DNA from: Syntrophomonadaceae bacterium
Lineage (GTDB): Bacteria > Bacillota_D > Dethiobacteria > DTU022
Length of the DNA: 6,652 bases
NCBI GenBank assembly: GCA_003551865.1
Contig: PUNU01000084.1
Location: 1-6,652, forward strand
Direction of reading: 5' to 3'
The notes beneath the pieces are model-generated. The model saw only the letters and a program-made list of their open reading frames with translations, was not told the DNA's origin and did no database searches. Both the position numbers and the translations under genes were made by a program. Shown here in pieces: positions 1-6,652 of this stretch (the first letter of the stretch is position 1; the number at the start of each line of letters is the position of its first letter).

Positions 1-45
1 CTTTTTGCTCATTGGCAGCTATACCCGAGGACGGCTGGACTGTAA
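1..45 (+). CDS. Group II intron maturase/reverse transcriptase, last 14 codons (partial)
   Basis: Frame 1 is open from the left edge and reads LFAHWQLYPRTAGL, ending at TAA (43-45) directly against domain V. Group II maturases often end with a phenylalanine/valine-His-Trp motif near their C-terminus, and in many bacterial introns the protein gene ends at the domain IV/V boundary, so both the residues and the position fit. If correct, the protein is the multifunctional reverse transcriptase that helps its own intron RNA to splice and drives insertion into DNA. Only the extreme tail is visible, so catalytic RT motifs, the maturase domain and any endonuclease domain cannot be judged. A chance open frame of 14 codons is possible; the match to the AHW motif in the right place is the main support. 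Confidence 0.55.
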   Translation, partial: LFAHWQLYPRTAGL

Positions 46-79
46 GAGCCGGATGAATCGAGAGGTTCACGTCCGGTTC
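46..79 (+). ncRNA. Group II intron domain V (catalytic hairpin)
   Basis: The 34-nt element folds into the standard shape. A nine-pair lower helix (46-54 with 71-79, including a G48-U77 wobble) is followed by a two-nucleotide AC bulge (69-70), a five-pair upper helix (55-59 with 64-68) and a GAGA tetraloop of the GNRA type (60-63). The AGC triad is at 47-49. Domain V binds the catalytic metal ions and is the most conserved part of these ribozymes; nothing in the visible element is disrupted. Confidence 0.93.
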
Positions 80-82
80 TGG

Positions 83-116
83 GAGGGCGTGGGGGTGAAA
101 TTCCCCCGCGCTACTC
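83..116 (+). ncRNA. Group II intron domain VI (branch-point hairpin)
   Basis: A G-rich strand (87-95) pairs with a C-rich strand (103-111) around a seven-base loop. A lower GAG/CTC helix (83-85 with 114-116) leaves A113 bulged. Counting from a 3' end at C119, A113 is the seventh base, which is the normal branch-point position. The adenosine would supply the 2'-OH that attacks the 5' splice site. This assignment is by eye from pairing and spacing. Confidence 0.82.
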
Positions 117-201
117 GACCCCATGGCGCCGCTTTTCATTCAACAAGGACAATAGGCTTAGTAGTAACGATTTTTAATTAACAGGTCGAGAGGAGTAAAG
201 C

Positions 202-1713
202 CTAGGCCACCGGATATACCGTGTTTGCTTCGTCACTCCAGATCAAATCTTTGTCTACTACGTGGCTTACAGCTTCAAAATCCGGGTCGTTTCGGGCGCT
301 TTTTTTCTCGGATACCGTATTAACCGCCCTGCCGCCTTCACAGCTGCTGTTCAGCTCCAGCGGCGGTAAAAGCCCCTTCCGCCTTTTAAAAAAGTCGATC
401 GCCACATTGGGAAAGATAATATAGGAAAGCACGTCTTCTTCCTGCTCGATATATTCGGCAATTTCTTTTCTTGCTTCCTCCAGCTGCGGCTTCAGCAAAT
501 CGGCCGGCCGGCCGGTGATCGGTTTTTCGTCTTTCAGGACTTTCTTTAATATTTCAGGGTTTACTTCTCCGGGTGGTTTTCCGTAAAGTCCGCGCAGGTA
601 ATTCTTTGCCTCGGTTATTACCATCTTGTAGCGTTCACCGGTGAGCACGTTTACCACCGCCTGGGTGCCGACAATTTGGCTGCTCGGCGTGACCAGGGGA
701 GGGTAACCGAGATCGGCGCGCACCCTTGGCACTTCGGCGAGTACGTCTTTAAGCAAATGGGTTGCTTTTTGTTCAGCCAGCTGGGAAGCCAGGTTGGATA
801 TCATCCCGCCCGGAATCTGGTAGCTCAATACATTGGCGTCCACGCCGAGGATATCTCGCGGTATTTCATAACTGCAGCTGACTTCTTTGAAATGCTCGCT
901 CACCTTCGACAAAAGCTGTAAATCGAGTCCCGTATCGTAGGGAGTGTCTTTAAGCGCGGCGACCATGGAGTCGGTAGCCGGCTGGCTGGTGCCCATAGCC
1001 AGCGCTGCGTTGGCGGTATCAATTACGGCCACCCCGGCTTCCACCGCTTTAAGGTAAGCCATTGAAGCCATGCCGCTCGTGTAATGGCAGTGCAGCTGTA
1101 CAGGCAAGCCCACTTCTTCTTTCAACCTGCCAACCAGCTCATAAGCGTCATAGGGCGCAATCAATCCGGCCATATCCTTAATACAGATTGAGTCGGCACC
1201 GAGGGATTTGAGATTCCGGCCCATCTGAACAAAATAGTCGTTATCGTGCAATGGGCTGATGGTATAACTGATCGTCCCCTGGGCATGGGCTCCTTCTTCC
1301 CTCGTAAAACGTATGGCCTGTTCCATGTTGCGCAGATCATTTAAAGCGTCGAAAATACGAATGATGTCCAGTCCATTGTAGACGGCTTTCTTAATAAACT
1401 CGCCCAGGACGTCGTCCGGGTAATGACGATAGCCGACAATATTTTGCCCGCGCAGGAGCATCTGCAGCTTGGTGTTTTTCAATTCTTTGCGCAGCCGGCG
1501 CAGACGTTCCCAGGGATCTTCATCAAGAAAACGCATGCAGGTGTCGAAAGTGGCGCCGCCCCATACCTCCAGCGAATGATAGCCGACCTGGTCCATTATT
1601 TCCAGCACGGGAAGCATTTCTACCATGCGCATTCTAGTCGCCAACAGTGATTGGTGAGCATCGCGCAGAGAGGTGTCGGTAATACCAATTATTCTTTTTT
1701 CAGCCATAACCAT
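202..1713 (-). CDS. Biotin-dependent carboxyltransferase (transcarboxylase 5S / OadA / PycB family)
   Basis: Cytoplasmic enzyme that moves a carboxyl group between carboxybiotin and pyruvate/oxaloacetate. The N-terminal half is a metal-dependent TIM barrel: TDTSLRDAHQS (12-22, Asp18), the WGGATFD motif (51-57), LLRGQN (86-91), CIKDMAGL (177-184, with Lys179, expected to be carbamylated) and LHCHYTSG (207-214, metal-ligand histidines 208 and 210). The conserved carboxylase domain follows (QIPGGMISN at 299-307, TPSSQIVGTQA at 342-352, RPADLL at 402-407). At 503 residues it matches the ~505-residue 5S subunit of propionibacterial transcarboxylase and is complete. There is no biotinyl domain or AMKM motif, so a separate carrier protein is required. 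The gene starts 39 bp after gyrA and is probably co-transcribed with it. Two starts are possible: ATG at 1713 (AAGGG five bases upstream) or ATG at 1707 (AGGA six bases upstream); the second gives the more family-like MAEKR start. Whether it acts as pyruvate carboxylase subunit B, oxaloacetate decarboxylase alpha or transcarboxylase 5S cannot be told from sequence alone. Confidence 0.93.
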   Translation of the reverse strand: MVMAEKRIIGITDTSLRDAHQSLLATRMRMVEMLPVLEIMDQVGYHSLEVWGGATFDTCMRFLDEDPWERLRRLRKELKNTKLQMLLRGQNIVGYRHYPDDVLGEFIKKAVYNGLDIIRIFDALNDLRNMEQAIRFTREEGAHAQGTISYTISPLHDNDYFVQMGRNLKSLGADSICIKDMAGLIAPYDAYELVGRLKEEVGLPVQLHCHYTSGMASMAYLKAVEAGVAVIDTANAALAMGTSQPATDSMVAALKDTPYDTGLDLQLLSKVSEHFKEVSCSYEIPRDILGVDANVLSYQIPGGMISNLASQLAEQKATHLLKDVLAEVPRVRADLGYPPLVTPSSQIVGTQAVVNVLTGERYKMVITEAKNYLRGLYGKPPGEVNPEILKKVLKDEKPITGRPADLLKPQLEEARKEIAEYIEQEEDVLSYIIFPNVAIDFFKRRKGLLPPLELNSSCEGGRAVNTVSEKKSARNDPDFEAVSHVVDKDLIWSDEANTVYPVA

Positions 1714-1724
1714 TCCTGCCCTTC

Positions 1725-1745
1725 TAAAACCTTAATGCGGTTTTA
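1725..1745 (-). other. Small inverted repeat in the gyrA-carboxyltransferase gap
   Basis: A perfect 7-bp inverted repeat (TAAAACC and GGTTTTA) with a seven-base loop fills most of the gap between the gyrA stop and the next gene. On the minus strand it is followed by the purine-rich ribosome site and not by a run of T, so it is unlikely to be a terminator. It could be a weak hairpin that influences translation or mRNA stability of the downstream gene, or it could be chance in AT-rich DNA. Confidence 0.35.
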
Positions 1746-1752
1746 TGACATT

Positions 1753-4170
1753 TTAATCCAAACCGATCAGGTTAACCACCCGATCTTTCTCATCAAGCCT
1801 GATCAGGGTAACGCCCCGTGCATAACGACCCATCAAGGAAACCTGCTCAACTTTCTGCCGATTGACCACTCCCCGGGCGGTTATGATCATAAATTCCATT
1901 TCTTCCCCACTCAAGACGATGAATACCGCCATGGGCCCGCTGTGAGACGTCGTTTTCATGCCGATCATGCCCTTGCCGCCGCGGCGGTGTGCACTGAATT
2001 CGCTGACAGCTACCCGCTTGCCGTACCCTTTCGCCGAAGCAATTAGCAGCTGTTGTTCGCCTGCAACCAGGTCGGCTCCGACCACCCTGTCCTTGCTGCC
2101 AAGGGAAACAGCCTTGACCCCCCTGGCACTGCGGCCCATTGCCCTGACCTGGTTTTCCGGGAAACGCACAAACAGACCGGCACTTGTCCCGACAATAACT
2201 TCTTTTTGGCCGTCGGTCAGCCTAACGGCCATCAGTTCATCCTCTTCGGAAAGACTCAGGGCATTAAGGCCGGTTTTACGTGTATTCCTGTATTCTTTCA
2301 AGGATGTTTTCTTGATCATCCCCCTGGCTGTTACCATCAGGAGGTAATACCCTTCGCTGAATTCACTGATGGGCAATGTGGCCGAAATGTATTCATTTTC
2401 TTCCAGGGGCAGCAAATTGACCAACGCCGTGCCCCTGGACTGACGGCCCGATTCCGGGATCTCGTGTATCTGGAGCAGGTAGACCTTGCCCCGGTTGCTG
2501 AAGCACAGCAGCCTGTCGTGGGTGGAGGCGACATGGCATTGTTCTACGCGGTCGTTTTCCCTGGTTTGCATACCTAAAACTCCCCTGCCGCCGCGGCGCT
2601 GACTGCGGTAAGTAGCCAGTGGCAGCCTTTTGATATAACCGCGATCAGTTAGGGTGACTACAACGTCTTCCTGGAAAATCAGATCCGTTAATACGACATC
2701 GCCTTCGTCCTCGACGATCTGGGTACGGCGATCGTCGCCGTGTTTTTCCTGGATTTCAGACAGCTCGTCCTTGATGATGCCAAGAAGAAGGGACTCGTCT
2801 TCGAGAACCTTGCGCAGGTAGTTTATTTTTTCCTGCAGCTGCTCTCGTTCCTCGACCAGCTTTGATATTTCCAGCTGTGTCAGGCGCTGCAGCCGCATAT
2901 CCAGGATGGCCTGGGCTTGTTTTTCAGACAGGTCCAGCAGATCAATCAAGCCTTCGCGGGCGGTTTGAACATCTTTCGAGGCCCGGATTAGGGCAATAAC
3001 TTCGTCCAGGCGGTCGAGGGCGGTCAGCAGGCCTTCAACGATATGCATTCTTTCTTCGGCGCGCTTTAAGTCATAGCGGGATCGGCGAGTGATAACTTCT
3101 TTTTGATGCTCCAGGTAATAGGCCAGCATTTGTTTCAGGTTTAAAACAAGGGGCTGCCCGTCAACCAGGGCCAGCATAATGATGCCGTAAGACTGCTGGA
3201 GGGGAGAAAATTTATAGAGCTGGTTGATAATTACCTGGGGATCATAATCCCTTTTGATTTCAAGGACTACCCGTACTCCCGAGCGGTCGGACTCATCACG
3301 GAGATCGGTAATGCCCTCCAATTTTTGCTCTTTAACCAGCTCGGCAATTCTTTCCACCAGCTTCGCTTTGTTCTGCTGGTAAGGCAGTTCGCTGATCACG
3401 ATCTGGTCGCGTCCTTTATCCTTCTTTTCCACCTGGGCCCGGCCCCGCAGTTTGATCATGCCCCGACCGGTTCGATAAGCGGAATCAATGCCTTCCCGAC
3501 CGACGATAATGCCGCCTGTGGGAAAATCGGGCCCCTCTATTACCTGCATTAAATCCCCGATCGAGGCTTCGGGATGGTCTATAATATAGTTGATTGCTTC
3601 AATCAATTCATTTAAATTGTGCGGGGGAATATTGGTGGCCATGCCCACAGCAATCCCGGAGGAACCATTGGCCAGTAAATTTGGAAACCGTGAAGGCAAA
3701 ACTACCGGTTCTTTTAGGGTTTCGTCAAAGTTGGGTCGGAAATCGACGGTTTCTTTTTCGAGATCGGATAGGAGCTCTGCAGCAATCGGCGAAAGGCGGG
3801 CTTCGGTGTAGCGCATTGCTGCGGCAGAATCTCCGTCAGGCGACCCAAAGTTGCCGTGGCCGTCCACCAGGGGATAGCGGGTGGAAAAATCCTGGGCCAG
3901 GCGCACCAGGGCATCGTACAGGGCGACATCGCCATGGGGATGGTACTTCCCTAAAACTTCACCGACTATCCGGGCCGATTTGCGATGGGGCTTATCATGG
4001 GTCGAACCCATCTCGTGCATAGCATAAAGAATCCGCCTGTGCACCGGCTTCAAACCGTCCCGAATATCGGGCAAAGCCCTGCTCACGATGACGCTCATGG
4101 CATAGTCAAGGAAAGACACCTTAACTTCATCATGAATATTAACCGGCACGACATGTTGTTCTTCGATCAT
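1753..4170 (-). CDS. gyrA: DNA gyrase subunit A
   Basis: Breakage-reunion subunit of the A2B2 gyrase that introduces ATP-driven negative supercoils. The complete 805-residue protein shows the winged-helix/tower core and the C-terminal beta-pinwheel. The catalytic tyrosine is Tyr121 in [12 protein letters not shown]. The quinolone region reads [10 protein letters not shown] (77-86), with Val82 where E. coli has Ser83, and Asp86 matching Asp87. The canonical GyrA box, needed for DNA wrapping, is QRRGGRG (524-530), and a related HRRGGKG repeat sits at 728-734. A helical coiled-coil arm lies around 355-475. There is no acidic C-terminal tail as in the 875-residue E. coli protein, consistent with a Gram-positive type. 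The ATG start is supported by AAAGGAG five bases upstream and by the standard family N-terminus. The subunit partner gyrB is upstream on the same strand, separated by a small membrane protein gene and a long spacer. Topoisomerase IV ParC is less likely because the GyrA box is intact. Confidence 0.98.
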   Translation of the reverse strand: MIEEQHVVPVNIHDEVKVSFLDYAMSVIVSRALPDIRDGLKPVHRRILYAMHEMGSTHDKPHRKSARIVGEVLGKYHPHGDVALYDALVRLAQDFSTRYPLVDGHGNFGSPDGDSAAAMRYTEARLSPIAAELLSDLEKETVDFRPNFDETLKEPVVLPSRFPNLLANGSSGIAVGMATNIPPHNLNELIEAINYIIDHPEASIGDLMQVIEGPDFPTGGIIVGREGIDSAYRTGRGMIKLRGRAQVEKKDKGRDQIVISELPYQQNKAKLVERIAELVKEQKLEGITDLRDESDRSGVRVVLEIKRDYDPQVIINQLYKFSPLQQSYGIIMLALVDGQPLVLNLKQMLAYYLEHQKEVITRRSRYDLKRAEERMHIVEGLLTALDRLDEVIALIRASKDVQTAREGLIDLLDLSEKQAQAILDMRLQRLTQLEISKLVEEREQLQEKINYLRKVLEDESLLLGIIKDELSEIQEKHGDDRRTQIVEDEGDVVLTDLIFQEDVVVTLTDRGYIKRLPLATYRSQRRGGRGVLGMQTRENDRVEQCHVASTHDRLLCFSNRGKVYLLQIHEIPESGRQSRGTALVNLLPLEENEYISATLPISEFSEGYYLLMVTARGMIKKTSLKEYRNTRKTGLNALSLSEEDELMAVRLTDGQKEVIVGTSAGLFVRFPENQVRAMGRSARGVKAVSLGSKDRVVGADLVAGEQQLLIASAKGYGKRVAVSEFSAHRRGGKGMIGMKTTSHSGPMAVFIVLSGEEMEFMIITARGVVNRQKVEQVSLMGRYARGVTLIRLDEKDRVVNLIGLD

Positions 4171-4175
4171 AGTTT

Positions 4176-4182
4176 CTCCTTT
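4176..4182 (-). promoter_or_regulatory. gyrA ribosome binding site
   Basis: AAAGGAG on the minus strand, five bases before the ATG at 4170. It is close to the ideal Shine-Dalgarno sequence and fixes the gyrA start. Confidence 0.85.
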
Positions 4183-4223
4183 GCAGATATCCGCTTATTT
4201 ACCCGTTAAATTAAATCAAGCAG

Positions 4224-4259
4224 ACCGCCCGTTATGCGGCAGCAGCACCGGATGGCGGT
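4224..4259 (-). promoter_or_regulatory. Inverted repeat in the gyrA leader
   Basis: ACCGCC (4224-4229) and GGCGGT (4254-4259) can pair around a 24-base interior that itself contains short GC pairings. In the minus-strand transcript it would fall in the gyrA 5' leader, about 54 bases before the start codon. There is no T-run after it on the minus strand, so it is not an obvious terminator. It may be a leader structure; only the pairing is seen. Confidence 0.35.
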
Positions 4260-4319
4260 TTATTAAATGAACAATGATTAAACAGGGTAAATATTAGATA
4301 AATTTTACCACAGATCGAA

Positions 4320-4349
4320 ATCGTAGAAAAGGGAGTAAATACCGGTCAA
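4320..4349 (-). promoter_or_regulatory. Candidate gyrA promoter (sigma-A type)
   Basis: On the minus strand, TTGACC (4344-4349) lies 18 bases before TACGAT (4320-4325). The first matches TTGACA at five of six positions and the second matches TATAAT at four of six. It would give a gyrA leader of about 140 nt. Nearby AT-rich alternatives (TAAAAT and TAATAT further downstream) could also serve as -10 boxes with weaker -35 boxes. It suggests gyrA can be transcribed independently of gyrB. Confidence 0.5.
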
Positions 4350-4360
4350 CCCACTATATT

Positions 4361-4384
4361 GCCCCCGCTTTTATAATCGGGGGC
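4361..4384. repeat. GC-rich perfect hairpin upstream of the gyrA promoter
   Basis: GCCCCCG (4361-4367) and CGGGGGC (4378-4384) form a perfect 7-bp stem around a ten-base AT-rich loop. Neither strand has a T-run after it, so it is not a standard intrinsic terminator. It lies just upstream of the candidate gyrA -35 box on the minus strand. It could be an operator-like palindrome or part of a structured RNA. Confidence 0.6.
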
Positions 4385-4450
4385 CGGCCAAGCTTATGCC
4401 CGGGAAAATAGCAGCAGTTCGAAAGTGTTTCCTTTAGGCTCTTACTACTG

Positions 4451-4480
4451 AAGTCCTGCGCAAATTTGACAGGACTTTTT
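4451..4480 (+). terminator. Intrinsic terminator, plus strand
   Basis: AAGTCCTG (4451-4458) pairs perfectly with CAGGACTT (4470-4477) around an 11-base loop and runs into five T residues (4476-4480). This has the form of a Rho-independent terminator, but only in the plus direction, opposite to every protein gene nearby; on the minus strand the stem is followed by CAGTAG. It would stop antisense transcription toward gyrB or end a small plus-strand RNA. Alternatively it is simply a hairpin acting in a minus-strand RNA. Confidence 0.5.
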
Positions 4481-4530
4481 AAAAAATCCCGGAAATACCG
4501 ATCTAAACTGGATCTATAAGGGGTCAATTT

Positions 4531-4556
4531 GAAAGCCGGCTTTTATGGCACCGGCT
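4531..4556 (-). terminator. Weak candidate terminator after the membrane-protein gene
   Basis: On the minus strand AGCCGG and CCGGCT form a 6-bp stem with an 11-base loop about 26 bases after the stop codon, followed by TTC and then AAATT. The T-run is poor. The same bases also contain a 12-bp palindrome (4532-4543). Partial termination is possible, which would fit a separate gyrA promoter downstream. Confidence 0.3.
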
Positions 4557-4582
4557 GGTCCGGGTTGGGCACTTCAAGATGT

Positions 4583-5104
4583 TTACTTTTTGGGCCGCTT
4601 TTTCTTCCTGGGAACCTTCTTTTTTAGGATGTAGCTAATCCGTCTTTTTGATTCGGCATCAGCTATCGGCCATACCTCCGGCCTGATGCGCTTTCCCCGT
4701 AAAACATTGAGGGTCAGCAGTAGTTTTGACCAGTTGTAAGAATCGATCTCCTGCCAGGTGTAGAAACCGCGCGGCGAAGAGATGCCCTTTTCCCTTAAAG
4801 CCGGCTTTTCCGCCTCGCGCGCAATGACGGCCAAAACCAATGACCCGTAAAAGAAAGCCACTGCATAGTGTCCCGGCCCGGAGTAACCGGGTGATGAGAC
4901 AAGATTCTGCAGTTCAAGGCGCAGTAGTAAATAGCCGGCTGCGGCAATAATCAAGATCAACAAAAATGAATCGGTATTGTGGACGCTAAAAAATTGCCGA
5001 TCGACTTTGAGTAAAATCGGCCCCAGTTTTCTACGCCGAAAATAGATATAGCCGGCTATGATACCCGCGAGTATAATATAAGGAACTACCAGCCTCAATA
5101 ACAA
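4583..5104 (-). CDS. Three-helix membrane protein of unknown function, between gyrB and gyrA
   Basis: I do not recognise this 173-residue protein with confidence. It has three predicted membrane helices (about 2-22, 46-62 and 79-95) and a cytoplasmic C-terminal domain of about 75 residues. The RRRK after helix 1 and the basic C-terminus fit an N-out, C-in topology by the positive-inside rule. The C-terminal part has a pattern of aromatic residues (GFYTWQEIDSYNW, 113-125) resembling small membrane-anchored beta-type domains such as DUF5673 or bacterial PH-like proteins, a guess from pattern only. The last 14 residues are almost all lysine, arginine and proline, which could contact RNA, DNA or anionic lipid. 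The start is TTG at 5104, preceded by GGAGGG six bases upstream; no ATG fits. It begins 30 bp after the gyrB stop, so it is very likely co-transcribed with gyrB. No role in gyrase function can be claimed. Confidence 0.82.
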   Translation of the reverse strand: MLLRLVVPYIILAGIIAGYIYFRRRKLGPILLKVDRQFFSVHNTDSFLLILIIAAAGYLLLRLELQNLVSSPGYSGPGHYAVAFFYGSLVLAVIAREAEKPALREKGISSPRGFYTWQEIDSYNWSKLLLTLNVLRGKRIRPEVWPIADAESKRRISYILKKKVPRKKKRPKK

Positions 5105-5110
5105 CCAAAG

Positions 5111-5116
5111 CCCTCC
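5111..5116 (-). promoter_or_regulatory. Ribosome binding site deciding a TTG start
   Basis: GGAGGG on the minus strand lies six bases before TTG at 5104. It is the strongest Shine-Dalgarno match in this gap and is the reason for choosing the TTG start. Confidence 0.75.
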
Positions 5117-5134
5117 AAAGTTTTTAGATACACC

Positions 5135-6652
<1,518 letters not shown>

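Larger units (their letters stand above)
1..119 (+). mobile_element. Group II intron, 3' end (partial)
   Basis: This is the 3' terminal part of a self-splicing, retrotransposing group II intron whose body lies beyond the left edge. The sequence shows a complete 34-nt domain V (46-79) and then a domain VI hairpin with a bulged adenosine. The RNA ends in CTACTCGAC, matching the usual AY 3' end, so the 3' splice junction is placed after about position 119 (uncertain by a base or two). The probable end of the intron-encoded maturase lies just before domain V. The domain V catalytic triad reads AGC (47-49) rather than the CGC usual for class IIC, so this is probably not a IIC (terminator-targeting) intron. 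It lies opposite in orientation to the adjacent carboxyltransferase gene and interrupts no recognisable reading frame in the window. Confidence 0.9.
4171..4582. other. 412-bp gene-free spacer upstream of gyrA
   Basis: No credible protein gene is present on either strand; the longest ATG-started frames lying wholly inside it are about ten to thirteen codons. It holds a gyrA Shine-Dalgarno site, a leader inverted repeat, a candidate gyrA promoter, a GC-rich hairpin, a plus-strand terminator and a weak palindrome behind the upstream gene, each listed separately. No tRNA or rRNA pattern was seen. The density of inverted repeats suggests a regulatory or structured-RNA role, or remnants of a dispersed intergenic element. 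Confidence 0.7.

Noticed and set aside
153..204. Inverted repeat TAGGCTT/AAGCCTA around the carboxyltransferase stop codon
   Set aside because: The 38-base loop is long and no T-run follows on the minus strand, so it is not a credible terminator; a 7-bp match at this distance may be chance.
1651..2577. Overlapping plus-strand open frames of 129-174 codons across the gyrA 3' end
   Set aside because: They are antisense to the GyrA pinwheel coding region and have no family-like motifs.
3594..4022. Plus-strand open frame of 142 codons inside gyrA
   Set aside because: It lies wholly opposite a strongly conserved GyrA region, has no recognisable protein pattern and no convincing ribosome site; it is a mirror frame of gyrA.
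4372..4377. Perfect TATAAT on the plus strand as a promoter
   Set aside because: It lies in a hairpin loop, the -35 position at 17-bp spacing is unrelated to TTGACA (ACCCAC), and there is no extended -10 TG.
4411..4425. Possible tRNA T-arm (AGTTCGAAAG)
   Set aside because: There is no matching T-stem, acceptor stem, anticodon arm or D-arm around it.

Overview
The window is a mostly housekeeping stretch of a bacterial chromosome. The DNA gyrase genes lie on the minus strand, followed by a carboxyltransferase gene, and the 3' end of a group II intron enters from the left edge on the plus strand. The gyrase proteins have Gram-positive architecture: GyrB would be about 640 residues and lacks the large Gram-negative insertion, and GyrA lacks an acidic C-terminal tail. 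With the purine-rich Shine-Dalgarno sites and the transcarboxylase-5S-like enzyme, this suggests an anaerobic Firmicute of the class Clostridia, perhaps a syntrophic or Desulfotomaculum/Thermoanaerobacterales-type lineage. That placement is an inference from protein character and has not been tested by a search.

Layout, reading the minus strand from right to left: gyrB (5135-6652, its N-terminal ~130-140 codons beyond the right edge); a small three-helix membrane protein of unknown function that starts at TTG behind a strong Shine-Dalgarno site (4583-5104); a 412-bp spacer with several inverted repeats, one good plus-strand terminator and a candidate gyrA promoter (4171-4582); gyrA, complete at 805 codons (1753-4170); and, 39 bp on, a complete biotin-dependent carboxyltransferase without a biotin-carrier domain (202-1713). 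After an 82-bp spacer come domains VI and V of a group II intron (plus strand, ending near 119), and probably the last 14 codons of its maturase.

GyrA and GyrB form the A2B2 enzyme that introduces negative supercoils. The carboxyltransferase would need a separate biotinyl carrier and a partner module (biotin carboxylase, methylmalonyl-CoA carboxyltransferase or a Na+-pump subunit), none of which is in the window. The short spacing suggests it is co-transcribed with gyrA. The points most worth a second look are the unknown membrane protein inside the gyrase locus, the structured spacer before gyrA, valine at the quinolone-critical GyrA position, and the intron sitting antisense just behind the carboxyltransferase gene. 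I found no clear new defence or mobile system beyond the intron.
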